Shown in pieces: positions 56,294 to 64,000 of a stretch of 64,000 nucleotides of DNA. How positions within the stretch are numbered: the stretch's first letter is position 1; each line of letters begins with the position of its first letter. This stretch comes from an uncultured Rhizobium sp. (GTDB lineage Bacteria > Pseudomonadota > Alphaproteobacteria > Rhizobiales > Rhizobiaceae). Made by a program: the position numbers and the translations under genes. The notes beneath the pieces are model-generated. The model saw only the letters and a program-made list of their open reading frames with translations, was not told where the DNA came from and made no database searches. The stretch spans positions 62,001 to 126,000 of the forward strand of contig CAMFIF010000003.1 of the NCBI GenBank assembly GCA_945952415.1, given 5' to 3'.

Positions 56294-57445
56294 TCAAACC
56301 TCGCTGATGACGTTGTCGCCGGAAATGACGTGCACCTTGAACCCGTCGAAGATCGTCTCCGCCTCGCCCGAGGCATAGAGCGCCTGATAGGCATCATGCG
56401 GCACGAGCGCGTGCTTGGCATAGGCGCTCACCCCCATGCGAGCCGCTTCGAGATCGCCCGTATCGATATGGAATTCCTGCATGGCCGGCGTCGAGGAGAA
56501 GAAGCCGCGGCTTTCGGGAATCTCCCGCACCGAGAGAATGTCCTGCACCGTCCAGGTCATCAGCCAGGCATTTTCCGAGCGGCGGACGCGGGAAAGGATC
56601 TCGTTGATCTTCGAATTGTTCTCGGTAATCCCGCTCGCATAGAAGGGACCGAGCACATAGCGCGTCAGCCGCTTGGGATGAAGCGAGGGGAAATCCCGGT
56701 CCATCGCCGCCGCAATGGTGGCGGGGGTCAGCGAATAGGCGCTGTTTGCCGTCACGAAGCGGTCGAAGGCCACCGCAAGCTCCGGATTGAGAAGTCCGCC
56801 CACGGGCAGCGGGATCTTGACCTCGGGATTGAGACGGCCCTCCCCGGTCACCAAGAGGCGCGCCACATTCTCGGAGGAATCCTCCACCCGCACCGCATAG
56901 ACCATGGGCAGCGTCGCCGTGCCGTCATAAGCGCCCCAACTCGCGAAATAGACCGGGCGGCGATTGTCCGGATTGACCGTCACATGCAGCGTTTCCGGCA
57001 GGGTGACGGGCTGGAAGAACTGTCCGCCGGACAGGCGCTCCAGATAGTGGCGCTCCGCCAGCCGCGATTGCAGCGCCTGCGGAAAGGCCCGCCGGGTGAG
57101 GATGAAATCCGCCATCTCCCGCTTCAGAGCCGGCGCATCGGGAATGGTGGAAAGCCGGTCCTTTGCCTGTGCCCGGTCGTTTTCCAGCTCCAGAACGGAC
57201 TGGAAAACCGGAAAGCCGCTTTCCGCCCGCGAGATCCGGAACTGGTCCATGAAACCGATGCGGCTTTCCCAGGCCGCAAAGGAGGTTTTCAGCCGGCCGA
57301 TATAGGGCAGGACCACGCTTGCGGCAAAATCCTCGCCGGAGAGCGCCTGCCCGCCGGCTTCGGGTTTCGCCAGCGTTTCGAGCCCGCGAAGGGCCGCCGC
57401 CATGCGCTGGAAATAGTCGGAGACGGCCTGTGTGGGTGTCAACAT
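56294..57445 (-). CDS. hypothetical protein of the AAA ATPase operon
   Basis: The product has 383 aa: MLTPTQAVSDYFQRMAAALRGLETL at the start, long alpha-helical N-terminal half, a beta-rich middle (VYFASWGAYDGTATLPMVYAVRVEDS) and an end FDGFKVHVISGDNVISEV. No membrane segment or known motif. It follows the coiled-coil gene by 45 nt and precedes the ATPase by 3 nt. No family recognised. Confidence 0.75.
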   Translation of the reverse strand: MLTPTQAVSDYFQRMAAALRGLETLAKPEAGGQALSGEDFAASVVLPYIGRLKTSFAAWESRIGFMDQFRISRAESGFPVFQSVLELENDRAQAKDRLSTIPDAPALKREMADFILTRRAFPQALQSRLAERHYLERLSGGQFFQPVTLPETLHVTVNPDNRRPVYFASWGAYDGTATLPMVYAVRVEDSSENVARLLVTGEGRLNPEVKIPLPVGGLLNPELAVAFDRFVTANSAYSLTPATIAAAMDRDFPSLHPKRLTRYVLGPFYASGITENNSKINEILSRVRRSENAWLMTWTVQDILSVREIPESRGFFSSTPAMQEFHIDTGDLEAARMGVSAYAKHALVPHDAYQALYASGEAETIFDGFKVHVISGDNVISEV

Positions 57446-57490
57446 GGCGCAATCGGACCCCGCTGGGACAGTGAAGCCAGGGGAAGGCCC

Positions 57491-58579
57491 TTAGGATTTC
57501 ACGTAATTGGCGGCATTGTGCTTGTCCATCACCGACTGGAAGCGGCGGGCAAAGGCCTCGTCCGCCAGCTTCTTGCGGCGCTGGATATCCTGGGTGGCCA
57601 GCATGTTCTTCTCGTGCAGCTCCAGGAGGTCACCGATATGGCGCTGGGCCGCCGAGCCGATGCCGGCCATGGTTTCTTCCGCCGCCGTGTCCACCTGGCT
57701 GCCGAGCGTGTTGATCTTGTGTGCCACGTCCTGCTGTGCCGCCGTCTTCAGCGAATCCTCGAGTGCCTTGTAAAGCACGATGCGCTGCTCGGTATCGATG
57801 GTGAGCTTGTTGATCAGCGTGTTCTGCGCGGCGATCTGGTTGTTGAGCGAATCGACGAAGGTCTGGAACATCGAGGTGTAGCGTTCCAGCGTCTGGCTTT
57901 CGGCCAGAAGCTCCTGCTCGCGCGCCTGGGCCTGGTTGTAATCCGTGGCAAGGCGCGAGCGCTCGCCCTCAAGCTCGGTGCGCTGGTTCTGGTCGGTGGA
58001 CGCCGCGATGCGGTTTTCGATGTCGAGGAGCGCCGGGTTGAGGCTCTCGATCTTCTTCTGCACCTCGCCAAGGGCAGCCACCGCCTGCTTGCGCCGCTCG
58101 ATCACGTTGATCAGGCTGGCCTCGGACGACTTGTAGCGCTGGTCGAGCACCGCGCGCTGCTCCTTGAGGATGCCGACGATCATGTCGGATTTCGACAGAA
58201 GTTCCTGCAGATTACCGGCGAGAGACATGTTGCGCACCCGGTCGGTGCGCAGCCGCTGCATCTTCTGCTTGGAGAAGAGGCCGATGAACTTTTCCATGCC
58301 GGTATAGTTCTTCATGCTCTCGAATTCGGAGCCGAAGACATTGGTGGCATCTTCCAGGCCGATGATGAGATCGGCAATATTGCCCTCCATCACCTTCTGC
58401 TGGTTGATGACGTCCTGAATGCGGGCATTTTCGATATCGAAGGCCGCATCGCCCAGCTTCGTATCAGCCTTGGCAAACTGGTCGAGAACCTGCCCCGATT
58501 TTTCGATCTTGCCTCTCATCTCCTGCACCAGGGACTTGGTGCTCTCGATCTGCTGGTCGAAGGATTGCAGGCTGGCCAT
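57491..58579 (-). CDS. coiled-coil protein, TelA-like architecture, first gene of the operon
   Basis: The product has 362 aa from MASLQSFDQQIESTKSLVQEMRG (GGGGAG upstream); the track ORF adds about 54 unlikely residues. It is almost entirely alpha-helical with long coiled coils (KSDMIVGILKEQRAVLDQRY, ERRKQAVAALGEVQKKIESL, SRLATDYNQAQAREQELLAESQTLER). It recalls toxic-anion-resistance (TelA) proteins in architecture, but this is a weak inference. Soluble. Confidence 0.78.
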   Translation of the reverse strand: MASLQSFDQQIESTKSLVQEMRGKIEKSGQVLDQFAKADTKLGDAAFDIENARIQDVINQQKVMEGNIADLIIGLEDATNVFGSEFESMKNYTGMEKFIGLFSKQKMQRLRTDRVRNMSLAGNLQELLSKSDMIVGILKEQRAVLDQRYKSSEASLINVIERRKQAVAALGEVQKKIESLNPALLDIENRIAASTDQNQRTELEGERSRLATDYNQAQAREQELLAESQTLERYTSMFQTFVDSLNNQIAAQNTLINKLTIDTEQRIVLYKALEDSLKTAAQQDVAHKINTLGSQVDTAAEETMAGIGSAAQRHIGDLLELHEKNMLATQDIQRRKKLADEAFARRFQSVMDKHNAANYVKS

Positions 58580-58831
58580 GAATTCAGGACTCCCCGTCGT
58601 TTGTCTGTTCCGGAAACTAGCGCCGGCAGCCTTCCCTCCGCAACCCTGAAGGCGAAGGAAAGCTGTGGCGCAACCCGGATTCTCACGATGCGCCCGAAAA
58701 CCGTGCGCTAAGCAATGTGGTGTGCCGGAAACCGAGTGCAAGAGCCGGGTGCGACAATCTGGCAGGCGAGAGGGAGTACGGCGCCGTGAGCAGCGCGGCG
58801 CCGTTGGTCGTGACGAGGCCTGCGGCGCGCC

Positions 58832-59215
58832 TTACTTGGCGGCGGCCGGATCCTTGAGATAGGCAATCACATTGGCCACGTCTTCCGCCTTCTTCAGGCC
58901 GACGAAGGACATCTTCGTGCCCTTCACCATGCCCTTGGGATCGGGAAGATAGGCCGAAAGCGTGGCTTCGTCCCAGGTCTTGCCGGCGCCGAAGGTCTTC
59001 ATGGCCGGAGAATAATTATATCCTGCATAGGATGCGACCGGGCGGCCGATGACACCCATCAGCGACGGACCGACCTTGTTGGTCGGCTCGGTTGCGGTGT
59101 GACAGGCGGCGCATTTCTTGAAGACGAGCGCACCGGCCTTGGCATCGCCATCGGCAAGGGCGGCACCCGCCGACAGCGTCAGCGCGGCAGCGAGCATGGC
59201 AGAGGTGAATTTCAT
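58832..59215 (-). CDS. soluble periplasmic c-type cytochrome
   Basis: The product has 127 aa from MKFTSAMLAAALTLSAGAALADGD (signal peptide), with AAGGAGA upstream. Haem site CAACH, and a Met ligand in KGMVKGTKMSFVG. It is a small class I cytochrome c (c2/c550-like) likely to shuttle electrons from bc1 to an oxidase. The track start at 59320 is not supported. Confidence 0.95.
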   Translation of the reverse strand: MKFTSAMLAAALTLSAGAALADGDAKAGALVFKKCAACHTATEPTNKVGPSLMGVIGRPVASYAGYNYSPAMKTFGAGKTWDEATLSAYLPDPKGMVKGTKMSFVGLKKAEDVANVIAYLKDPAAAK

Positions 59216-59343
59216 GGGTCTCTCCTTTGATGTCGGCGGGGACAGGCCCCGCTTCGACCAGGGAGCATATAGCAATCCGGCGACGAATTTCCGCACGACG
59301 GAATGACGCGGCCCTGACAAAGATCAATGACAGGGCGAAAGGA

Positions 59344-59937
59344 TCAGGACACCGCCTCGTCGCAGCGCATGATCTCGCTCCAGTGCCGGCGGCAATAGGA
59401 GACATATTTCTCGTTGCCGCCCACATCCACCTGCGCCCCCTGCCTGACGATCCGGCCCTCGCCGTCCAGCCGCGCCACCATGGTGGCTTTCCGGCCGCAA
59501 TGGCAGATGGTGCGGACTTCGCGGAGCTCGTCCGCTATCGCCAGCAATTCCCGCGAACCGGGAAAAAGCTTGCCCTGGAAATCGGTCCGCAGCCCGTAGG
59601 CCATGACGGGAATATGCAGTTCGTCGGAGACCCGGGCGAGCTGCCAGACCTGCGTTTCAGAGAGAAACTGCGCCTCGTCGATGAAGACGCAGGCAAGCGG
59701 ACCCTCGCCATGCATCCTCTCGATGATGGCAAAGAGATCCTCCTCTCCGCCGAAGGGATAGGCATCCGCCTCCAGCCCGATGCGCGATGAGATCCGGCCC
59801 CGTCCGGCCCGGTCGTCGAAGGCGGCGATGAAGATCGCTGTGCGCATGCCCCGTTCGCGGTAATTGTGGGAAGCCTGCAAGAGCAGGGTGGATTTGCCGG
59901 CATTCATTGCCGCATAACTGAAGTAGAGCTTGGCCAT
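59344..59937 (-). CDS. tdk: thymidine kinase (type II)
   Basis: The product has 197 aa from MAKLYFSYAAMNAGKSTLLLQ (P-loop). The lid and zinc cysteines (CHCGRKATMVAR ... SYCRRHW) and FIDEAQFLSETQVWQLA are typical. It phosphorylates thymidine (salvage). The track extension to 60177 is dropped. Confidence 0.95.
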   Translation of the reverse strand: MAKLYFSYAAMNAGKSTLLLQASHNYRERGMRTAIFIAAFDDRAGRGRISSRIGLEADAYPFGGEEDLFAIIERMHGEGPLACVFIDEAQFLSETQVWQLARVSDELHIPVMAYGLRTDFQGKLFPGSRELLAIADELREVRTICHCGRKATMVARLDGEGRIVRQGAQVDVGGNEKYVSYCRRHWSEIMRCDEAVS

Positions 59938-60176
59938 GCCCCCTTCCCTAGTGCCGGCTCCCCCCGCTCCGCAATCGGGCCGCGAAAAAATAGGGCGCGA
60001 AGCCGCATAATCCACAGCCCTTTTTCTTGACGAAAGCCAGTTTGAAGGACTTTTTCGGCACGAAAACGCTGATGTCGCAATCCGGCATGCGAATCCGGCG
60101 CAAATACACAGCGCACCTTCCCGAAATCTGTCATATGCTCTATCGTGTAGGGATAAAAAACTGGGAGCCCACATCA

Positions 60177-61133
60177 ATGAATATGCAGCTCATGCTGAAG
60201 CTTGCCTTTGCCTCAACCATGTCCTTTGTCGCACTTTCCGCAGCACCCGCCCATGCGGCCGATCCGGAATCCTGCGCGACCGTGCGTTTCGCCGATGTGG
60301 GCTGGACCGACATCACCGCCACCACCGCCACCACCTCCGTGGTGCTGAAGGCCCTCGGCTACCAGACGGACGTCAAGGTCCTCTCGGTTCCGGTGACCTA
60401 TACCTCGCTGAAGAACAAGGATATCGACGTCTTCCTCGGCAACTGGATGCCGACCATGGAAGCCGACATCAAGCCCTATCGCGAGGACAAGTCGGTTGAA
60501 GTCGTGCGCGCCAACCTCGAAGGCGCGAAATACACGCTCGCCACCAACGAGAAGGGTGCTGCCCTCGGCATCAAGGACTTCAAGGACATCGCCGCCCATT
60601 CGGCCGACCTCGAAGGCAAGATCTACGGCATCGAGCCGGGCAATGACGGCAACCGCCTGATCCTCGACATGGTCGACAAGAACACCTTCGGCCTGAAGGA
60701 TTTCGAAGTGGTGGAATCCTCCGAACAGGGCATGCTGGCGCAGGTTGCCCGCGCCGAGAAGGAAGGCAAGCCGGTGGTGTTCCTCGGCTGGGCCCCGCAT
60801 CCGATGAACAACAATTTCAAGCTGACCTATCTGTCCGGCGGCGATGACATCTTCGGGCCGAACTATGGCGGCGCCACCGTCTACACCAACGTGCGCGGCG
60901 GCTATGCGGCCGAGTGCCCGAATGTCGGCAAGCTCCTGCAGAACCTCGCCTTCACCCTGCCGATGGAAGCAGACGTGATGGGCAAGATCTCCGACGAAGG
61001 CAAGGAGCCGGAAGCGGCTGCCACCGAATATCTCAAGGCCAACCCGGCCACGATCGAACCCTGGCTTGCGGGCGTGACCACGCTCGATGGCAAGGATGGC
61101 CTGGCGGCCGTCAAGTCCGCCCTCGGCCTCTGA
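60177..61133 (+). CDS. choX: choline/betaine-type ABC substrate-binding protein
   Basis: The product has 318 aa from MNMQLMLKLAFASTMSFVALSAAPAHA (signal peptide), GGGAG nine bases upstream. Residues that line the aromatic box in S. meliloti ChoX are in place: FADVGWTD, FLGNWMP, YTLA, PGNDGNR and FLGWAPHP. It binds choline (and possibly acetylcholine or betaine). First gene of choXWV, with a terminator hairpin directly after it. Confidence 0.93.
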   Translation: MNMQLMLKLAFASTMSFVALSAAPAHAADPESCATVRFADVGWTDITATTATTSVVLKALGYQTDVKVLSVPVTYTSLKNKDIDVFLGNWMPTMEADIKPYREDKSVEVVRANLEGAKYTLATNEKGAALGIKDFKDIAAHSADLEGKIYGIEPGNDGNRLILDMVDKNTFGLKDFEVVESSEQGMLAQVARAEKEGKPVVFLGWAPHPMNNNFKLTYLSGGDDIFGPNYGGATVYTNVRGGYAAECPNVGKLLQNLAFTLPMEADVMGKISDEGKEPEAAATEYLKANPATIEPWLAGVTTLDGKDGLAAVKSALGL

Positions 61134-61146
61134 GAAATACCTGATC

Positions 61147-61184
61147 AAAGGGCGGGCACCGGAAAAGTCCCGCCCTTTCTTCTT
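61147..61184 (+). terminator. terminator-like hairpin between choX and choW
   Basis: AAAGGGCGGG and CCCGCCCTTT form a perfect 10-bp stem with a 12-nt loop, followed by CTTCTT. It lies 13 nt after the choX stop and 87 nt before choW. A partial terminator or 3'-stabilising stem-loop in this position would give more binding protein than permease. Confidence 0.7.
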
Positions 61185-61197
61185 ATCCCCCCATTCA

Positions 61198-61215
61198 ATC
61201 GATCTAGATATCGAT
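61198..61215. promoter_or_regulatory. double ATCGAT element before choW
   Basis: ATCGAT-CTAGAT-ATCGAT: two 6-bp palindromes with a 6-nt spacer, upstream of choW. A possible operator for internal control of choWV. No further support. Confidence 0.3.
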
Positions 61216-61270
61216 CGGCACCCTATTGTTCTTGCGTGGGTCCGATAGCGAACACGAACAGGCTGGAAAC

Positions 61271-62146
61271 GTGGACTGGCTATCTTCTTACAAACTGCCG
61301 ATCGGGCAGGGAGCGAAGGCCTTTGTCGACTGGCTGACCACCAGTGGCGAATGGCTGTTCAACGCACTATCTGCCATCCTTCAGGCGAGCATCGACCTGC
61401 TGCTCTTCCTGCTGCAGGGGCCCTTTCTGAAGGGCACCGCGCTGGAACAGGTCTATCCGCTCATCATCATCGCGCTCATCTCGGCCTTCGCCTGGTACAT
61501 GCGCCGCTCGCTGGGCGTCACGCTGTTTACCGCCTTCGGCCTGCTGCTGATCGTCAACCAGGGCTACTGGAAGGAAACGACCGAGACGCTCGCCCTCGTG
61601 CTGGCGGCCAGCGCCGTCTCGATGACGGTAGGCATTCCGCTCGGCATTGCCGCCGCGCGCCGGCCGGTCGTCTATGCCATCATGCGGCCGATCCTCGACC
61701 TCATGCAGACGATCCCGACCTTTGTCTATCTCATTCCGGCGCTGATCCTCTTCGGCCTCGGCATGGTGCCGGGGCTGATCGCAACGGTGATCTTTGCCAT
61801 TCCCGCGCCGATCCGCCTGACCAGGCTCGGCATCATCTCCACCCCGCCGGCCCTGGTTGAAGCGGCCCAGGCCTTCGGCGCCACGCCCGGCCAGGTGTTG
61901 AAGAAGGTGGAACTGCCCTTCGCCATGCCGCAGATCATGGCGGGTCTGACCCAGACCATCATGCTCTCGCTGTCGATGGTCGTCATCGCCGCCCTCGTCG
62001 GCGCAAACGGCCTCGGCGTGCCGGTGGTGCGGGCGCTGAACTCGGTCAACGTCGCCAAGGGTTTCGAGGCAGGCCTCTGCATCGTCATCCTCGCGATCAT
62101 TCTCGATCGCGTGTTCCGGACTTCTGACGCGGGAGATGTGGCATGA
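61271..62146 (+). CDS. choW: choline ABC transporter permease
   Basis: The product has 291 aa from a GTG (MDWLSSYKLPIG...), matching the usual ChoW N-terminus; the track TTG at 61226 adds 15 unlikely residues. About six membrane helices and the ABC permease EAA-like loop (ALVEAAQAFGATPGQVLKKVELP) are clear. Overlaps choV by 4 nt. Confidence 0.93.
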   Translation: MDWLSSYKLPIGQGAKAFVDWLTTSGEWLFNALSAILQASIDLLLFLLQGPFLKGTALEQVYPLIIIALISAFAWYMRRSLGVTLFTAFGLLLIVNQGYWKETTETLALVLAASAVSMTVGIPLGIAAARRPVVYAIMRPILDLMQTIPTFVYLIPALILFGLGMVPGLIATVIFAIPAPIRLTRLGIISTPPALVEAAQAFGATPGQVLKKVELPFAMPQIMAGLTQTIMLSLSMVVIAALVGANGLGVPVVRALNSVNVAKGFEAGLCIVILAIILDRVFRTSDAGDVA

Positions 62147-63195
62147 CGGCGGCTGTCACCTTCAACAATGTTTCGATCATCTTCGGCAAGGAGCCGGATG
62201 CGGCCCTGAAGCTCGTCGACCAGGGCAAGTCCCGCGACGAGATCGGCCACGAGACCGGCATGGTACTGGGCGTGGCAGACGCGACGCTCACCATCGAGGA
62301 AGGCGAAATCCTCGTGCTCATGGGGCTTTCCGGCTCCGGCAAGTCGACCCTGCTGCGCGCCGTGAACGGGCTTGCGCCCGTGGTGCGGGGCGAGGTGAGC
62401 GTGGCAACGCCGGCGGGGCCGATCAACCCCTACCGCTCGACTGCGAAATCGCTCCGCGAATTCCGCATGCACATCGTCTCCATGGTTTTCCAGCAATTCG
62501 CCCTCCTGCCCTGGCGCACGGTGGCGGAGAATGTCGGCTTCGGTCTGGAACTGGCCAACGTGCCCGAGGCGGAGCGCAGCAAGCGCGTGGCCGAGCAGCT
62601 GGAACTGGTGAACCTCACCAAATGGGCCAATCGTAAGGTCAACGAGCTTTCCGGCGGCATGCAGCAGCGCGTGGGCCTGGCCCGTGCCTTTGCCACCGGC
62701 GCGCCGATCCTGCTCATGGACGAGCCCTTCTCCGCGCTCGACCCGCTGATCCGCACCCGCCTGCAGGACGAGCTCCTGGAATTCCAGCGTCGCCTGAAGA
62801 AGACCATCCTCTTCGTCAGCCACGACCTGGACGAAGCTTTCCGCATCGGCAACCGCATCGCCATCATGGAAGGCGGCCGCATCATCCAGTGCGGCACCCC
62901 GCAGGAGATCGTCAAGAACCCGGCAAACCAGTATGTGGCGGATTTCGTGGCCAACATGAACCCGATCAACATGCTGACCGCCGCCGACGTGATGCAGGGC
63001 GGCATAGCCCCCGGGCCGGCCGATGCGCCCGTTTCCGGCAATGCCGCGCCCACCACGCCGCTCGTCGACATTCTCGATACGCTCGCCCGCAAGCCGGGCA
63101 ATATCGGAGTTGTGGACAATGGCGCAATTATTGGCACAATCAATGCCCAGAACATCATTGAAGGGCTGACGCGCCACCGCCGCAAGGACGGCTGA
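62143..63195 (+). CDS. choV: choline ABC transporter ATPase
   Basis: The product has 350 aa. Walker A GLSGSGKST, signature LSGGMQQRVGLARA, Walker B ILLMDEPFSALDPL and H-loop SHDLDEAF. The N-terminal DAALKLVDQGKSRDEI is typical of the glycine-betaine/choline type. A C-terminal 80-residue tail carries CBS-like sequence (GVVDNGAIIGTINAQNI). Last gene of choXWV. Confidence 0.95.
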   Translation: MTAAVTFNNVSIIFGKEPDAALKLVDQGKSRDEIGHETGMVLGVADATLTIEEGEILVLMGLSGSGKSTLLRAVNGLAPVVRGEVSVATPAGPINPYRSTAKSLREFRMHIVSMVFQQFALLPWRTVAENVGFGLELANVPEAERSKRVAEQLELVNLTKWANRKVNELSGGMQQRVGLARAFATGAPILLMDEPFSALDPLIRTRLQDELLEFQRRLKKTILFVSHDLDEAFRIGNRIAIMEGGRIIQCGTPQEIVKNPANQYVADFVANMNPINMLTAADVMQGGIAPGPADAPVSGNAAPTTPLVDILDTLARKPGNIGVVDNGAIIGTINAQNIIEGLTRHRRKDG

Positions 63196-63227
63196 GCCGG
63201 CGCCCTTCTTTCCGGAAGGGCAGGCAG

Positions 63228-63977
63228 TTGAACGAGAAACCTTCGGTCCTCCGGGTGACCGACGACGATGCAAGACGGGAAGCGCGCACCCTCATGCGGG
63301 GGGCGCGCTTTTCTGCGCTTGCCGTCATCGATCCGCAGACGGGCTTTCCGAGCGCCACCCGCGTGCTGACGGCAACCGCACCCGACGGAACCCCGGTCAT
63401 CCTCGTATCCGCGCTCTCCGCCCATACAAGGGCGCTGGAGCAGGATCCGCGCTGTTCCCTCCTCTCGGGCGAACCCGGCAAGGGAGATCCGCTCGCCTAC
63501 CCCCGCCTCAGCCTCCAGGCCCGCGCCCGCCGGGTGGAGCGCAGCGAGCCGCTGCACCAGTGGCTGCGCGGCCGCTTCCTGCGCCGCCATCCCAAATCCG
63601 CGCTCTACATCGACTTTGACGATTTTCGATTCGTGAAGCTCGAACCGGTCACCGCGAATCTCAACGGGGGATTCGGCAAGGCCTATGTGATCGACGGTCA
63701 GGATCTCATAATCAGCCATCCGGACACGGAGCGCTTGGCTCAAAATGAACAGGAAATTTTAGAGGAAATCACAACTTCAAATTTAGGTTTGGCCCAGGAA
63801 GTTGCTAGAACAAAATATCGCGATGAGCGGGATGACTGGCAATTTACAGCTTTGGATATGGGCGGAATTGAAGTTTCCTCAAAAAATATTCTCCTGAGAG
63901 TGGAAATTCCATTCCAGGATATGAACCTGACTCATATGGCTTCAGACATTCGAAAAGTAGCATGTTCAATACCCTAA
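63228..63977 (+). CDS. HugZ/pyridoxamine 5'-phosphate oxidase-like protein with AT-rich 3' third
   Basis: The product has 249 aa from a TTG with GGAAGGG upstream. The first two-thirds have the FMN-binding split barrel (ARTLMRGARFSALAVIDPQTGFPSATRVL, LSAHTRALEQDPRCSLLSG, YIDFDDFRFVKLEP). From about codon 165 the sequence changes from GC-rich to about 40% G+C, and the C-terminal DUF2470-like domain (EEITTSNLGLAQEVA, ...DDWQFTALDMGGIEV) lacks the usual HMNADH motif. The gene stays open to a TAA at 63977. Confidence 0.8.
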   Translation: MNEKPSVLRVTDDDARREARTLMRGARFSALAVIDPQTGFPSATRVLTATAPDGTPVILVSALSAHTRALEQDPRCSLLSGEPGKGDPLAYPRLSLQARARRVERSEPLHQWLRGRFLRRHPKSALYIDFDDFRFVKLEPVTANLNGGFGKAYVIDGQDLIISHPDTERLAQNEQEILEEITTSNLGLAQEVARTKYRDERDDWQFTALDMGGIEVSSKNILLRVEIPFQDMNLTHMASDIRKVACSIP

Positions 63978-64000
63978 TTTTAGTGATATACAATTATGTT

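Noticed and set aside
53990-58711. 1573-aa plus-strand ORF
   Set aside because: It runs antisense to four genes with good motifs (AAA ATPase etc.), is Arg/His/Gly-rich and lacks any domain. It is a high-GC shadow.

Overview
The window is a GC-rich (by eye a little over 60% G+C), gene-dense chromosomal segment of an alphaproteobacterium, most likely a member of the Rhizobiaceae (Rhizobium/Agrobacterium/Ciceribacter-like). The pointers are a fused TrpE(G) anthranilate synthase preceded by a WWW leader peptide, a choXWV choline transporter, a petABC bc1 operon, the CTTGAC-type promoters, and many rhizobial conserved hypotheticals (DUF1285, DUF2333, DUF6638-like, DUF4159). No rRNA, tRNA, CRISPR array, transposase or prophage was seen. 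Gene identities come from reading the supplied translations; no database search was run.

Layout. 0-9.4 kb: 3' part of a PAS-GGDEF-EAL protein, a periplasmic binding protein, pth, ychF, a DUF2157 membrane protein, a Crp/Fnr regulator with a DUF2892 protein, two MaoC hydratases, an NTF2-like secreted protein, apt. 9.4-12.3 kb: petABC (cytochrome bc1). 12.5-17.6 kb: two paralogous MsbA-like ABC exporters flanking a secreted protein and a HigBA-like toxin-antitoxin pair. 17.9-24.2 kb: trmL, an EAL phosphodiesterase, hemF, small hypotheticals, and an overlapping DUF1285-NUDIX-cca operon. 24.4-31.2 kb: a MoxR / DUF58 / DUF4159 / vWA-like membrane operon. 31.2-37.4 kb: I78-inhibitor-domain protein, GNAT, xi-class GST, homocysteine methyltransferase-like protein, NUDIX, phosphoesterase, TPR protein, alpha/beta hydrolase. 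37.4-39.5 kb: leuA with a probable leucine attenuation leader. 39.5-46.8 kb: lipoprotein, BenE transporter, hydrolase, ClpP paralogue, HupE, queF, trpE(G) with trpL leader. 46.9-51.7 kb: VapBC-type pair, fhs, UPF0114, Lrp, LuxR. 51.9-58.6 kb: a five-gene operon of largely unknown function (coiled coil, hypothetical, AAA ATPase, DUF6638-like, DUF2333). 58.8-64 kb: cytochrome c, thymidine kinase, choXWV, and a HugZ/pyridoxamine-oxidase-like gene whose 3' third is abruptly AT-rich.

How the parts work together. Most genes are housekeeping: respiration (petABC, cytochrome c), tRNA and nucleotide metabolism (pth, cca, trmL, queF, apt, tk), haem (hemF), one-carbon metabolism (fhs), Leu and Trp synthesis under leader-peptide control, osmolyte uptake (cho). 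The least explained systems are the five-gene AAA ATPase operon at 51.9-58.6 kb and the MoxR operon at 24.4-31.2 kb. The best regulatory signals are the trpL attenuator with a leaderless promoter, the leuA leader, and palindromes in the promoter of the HigBA-like pair.
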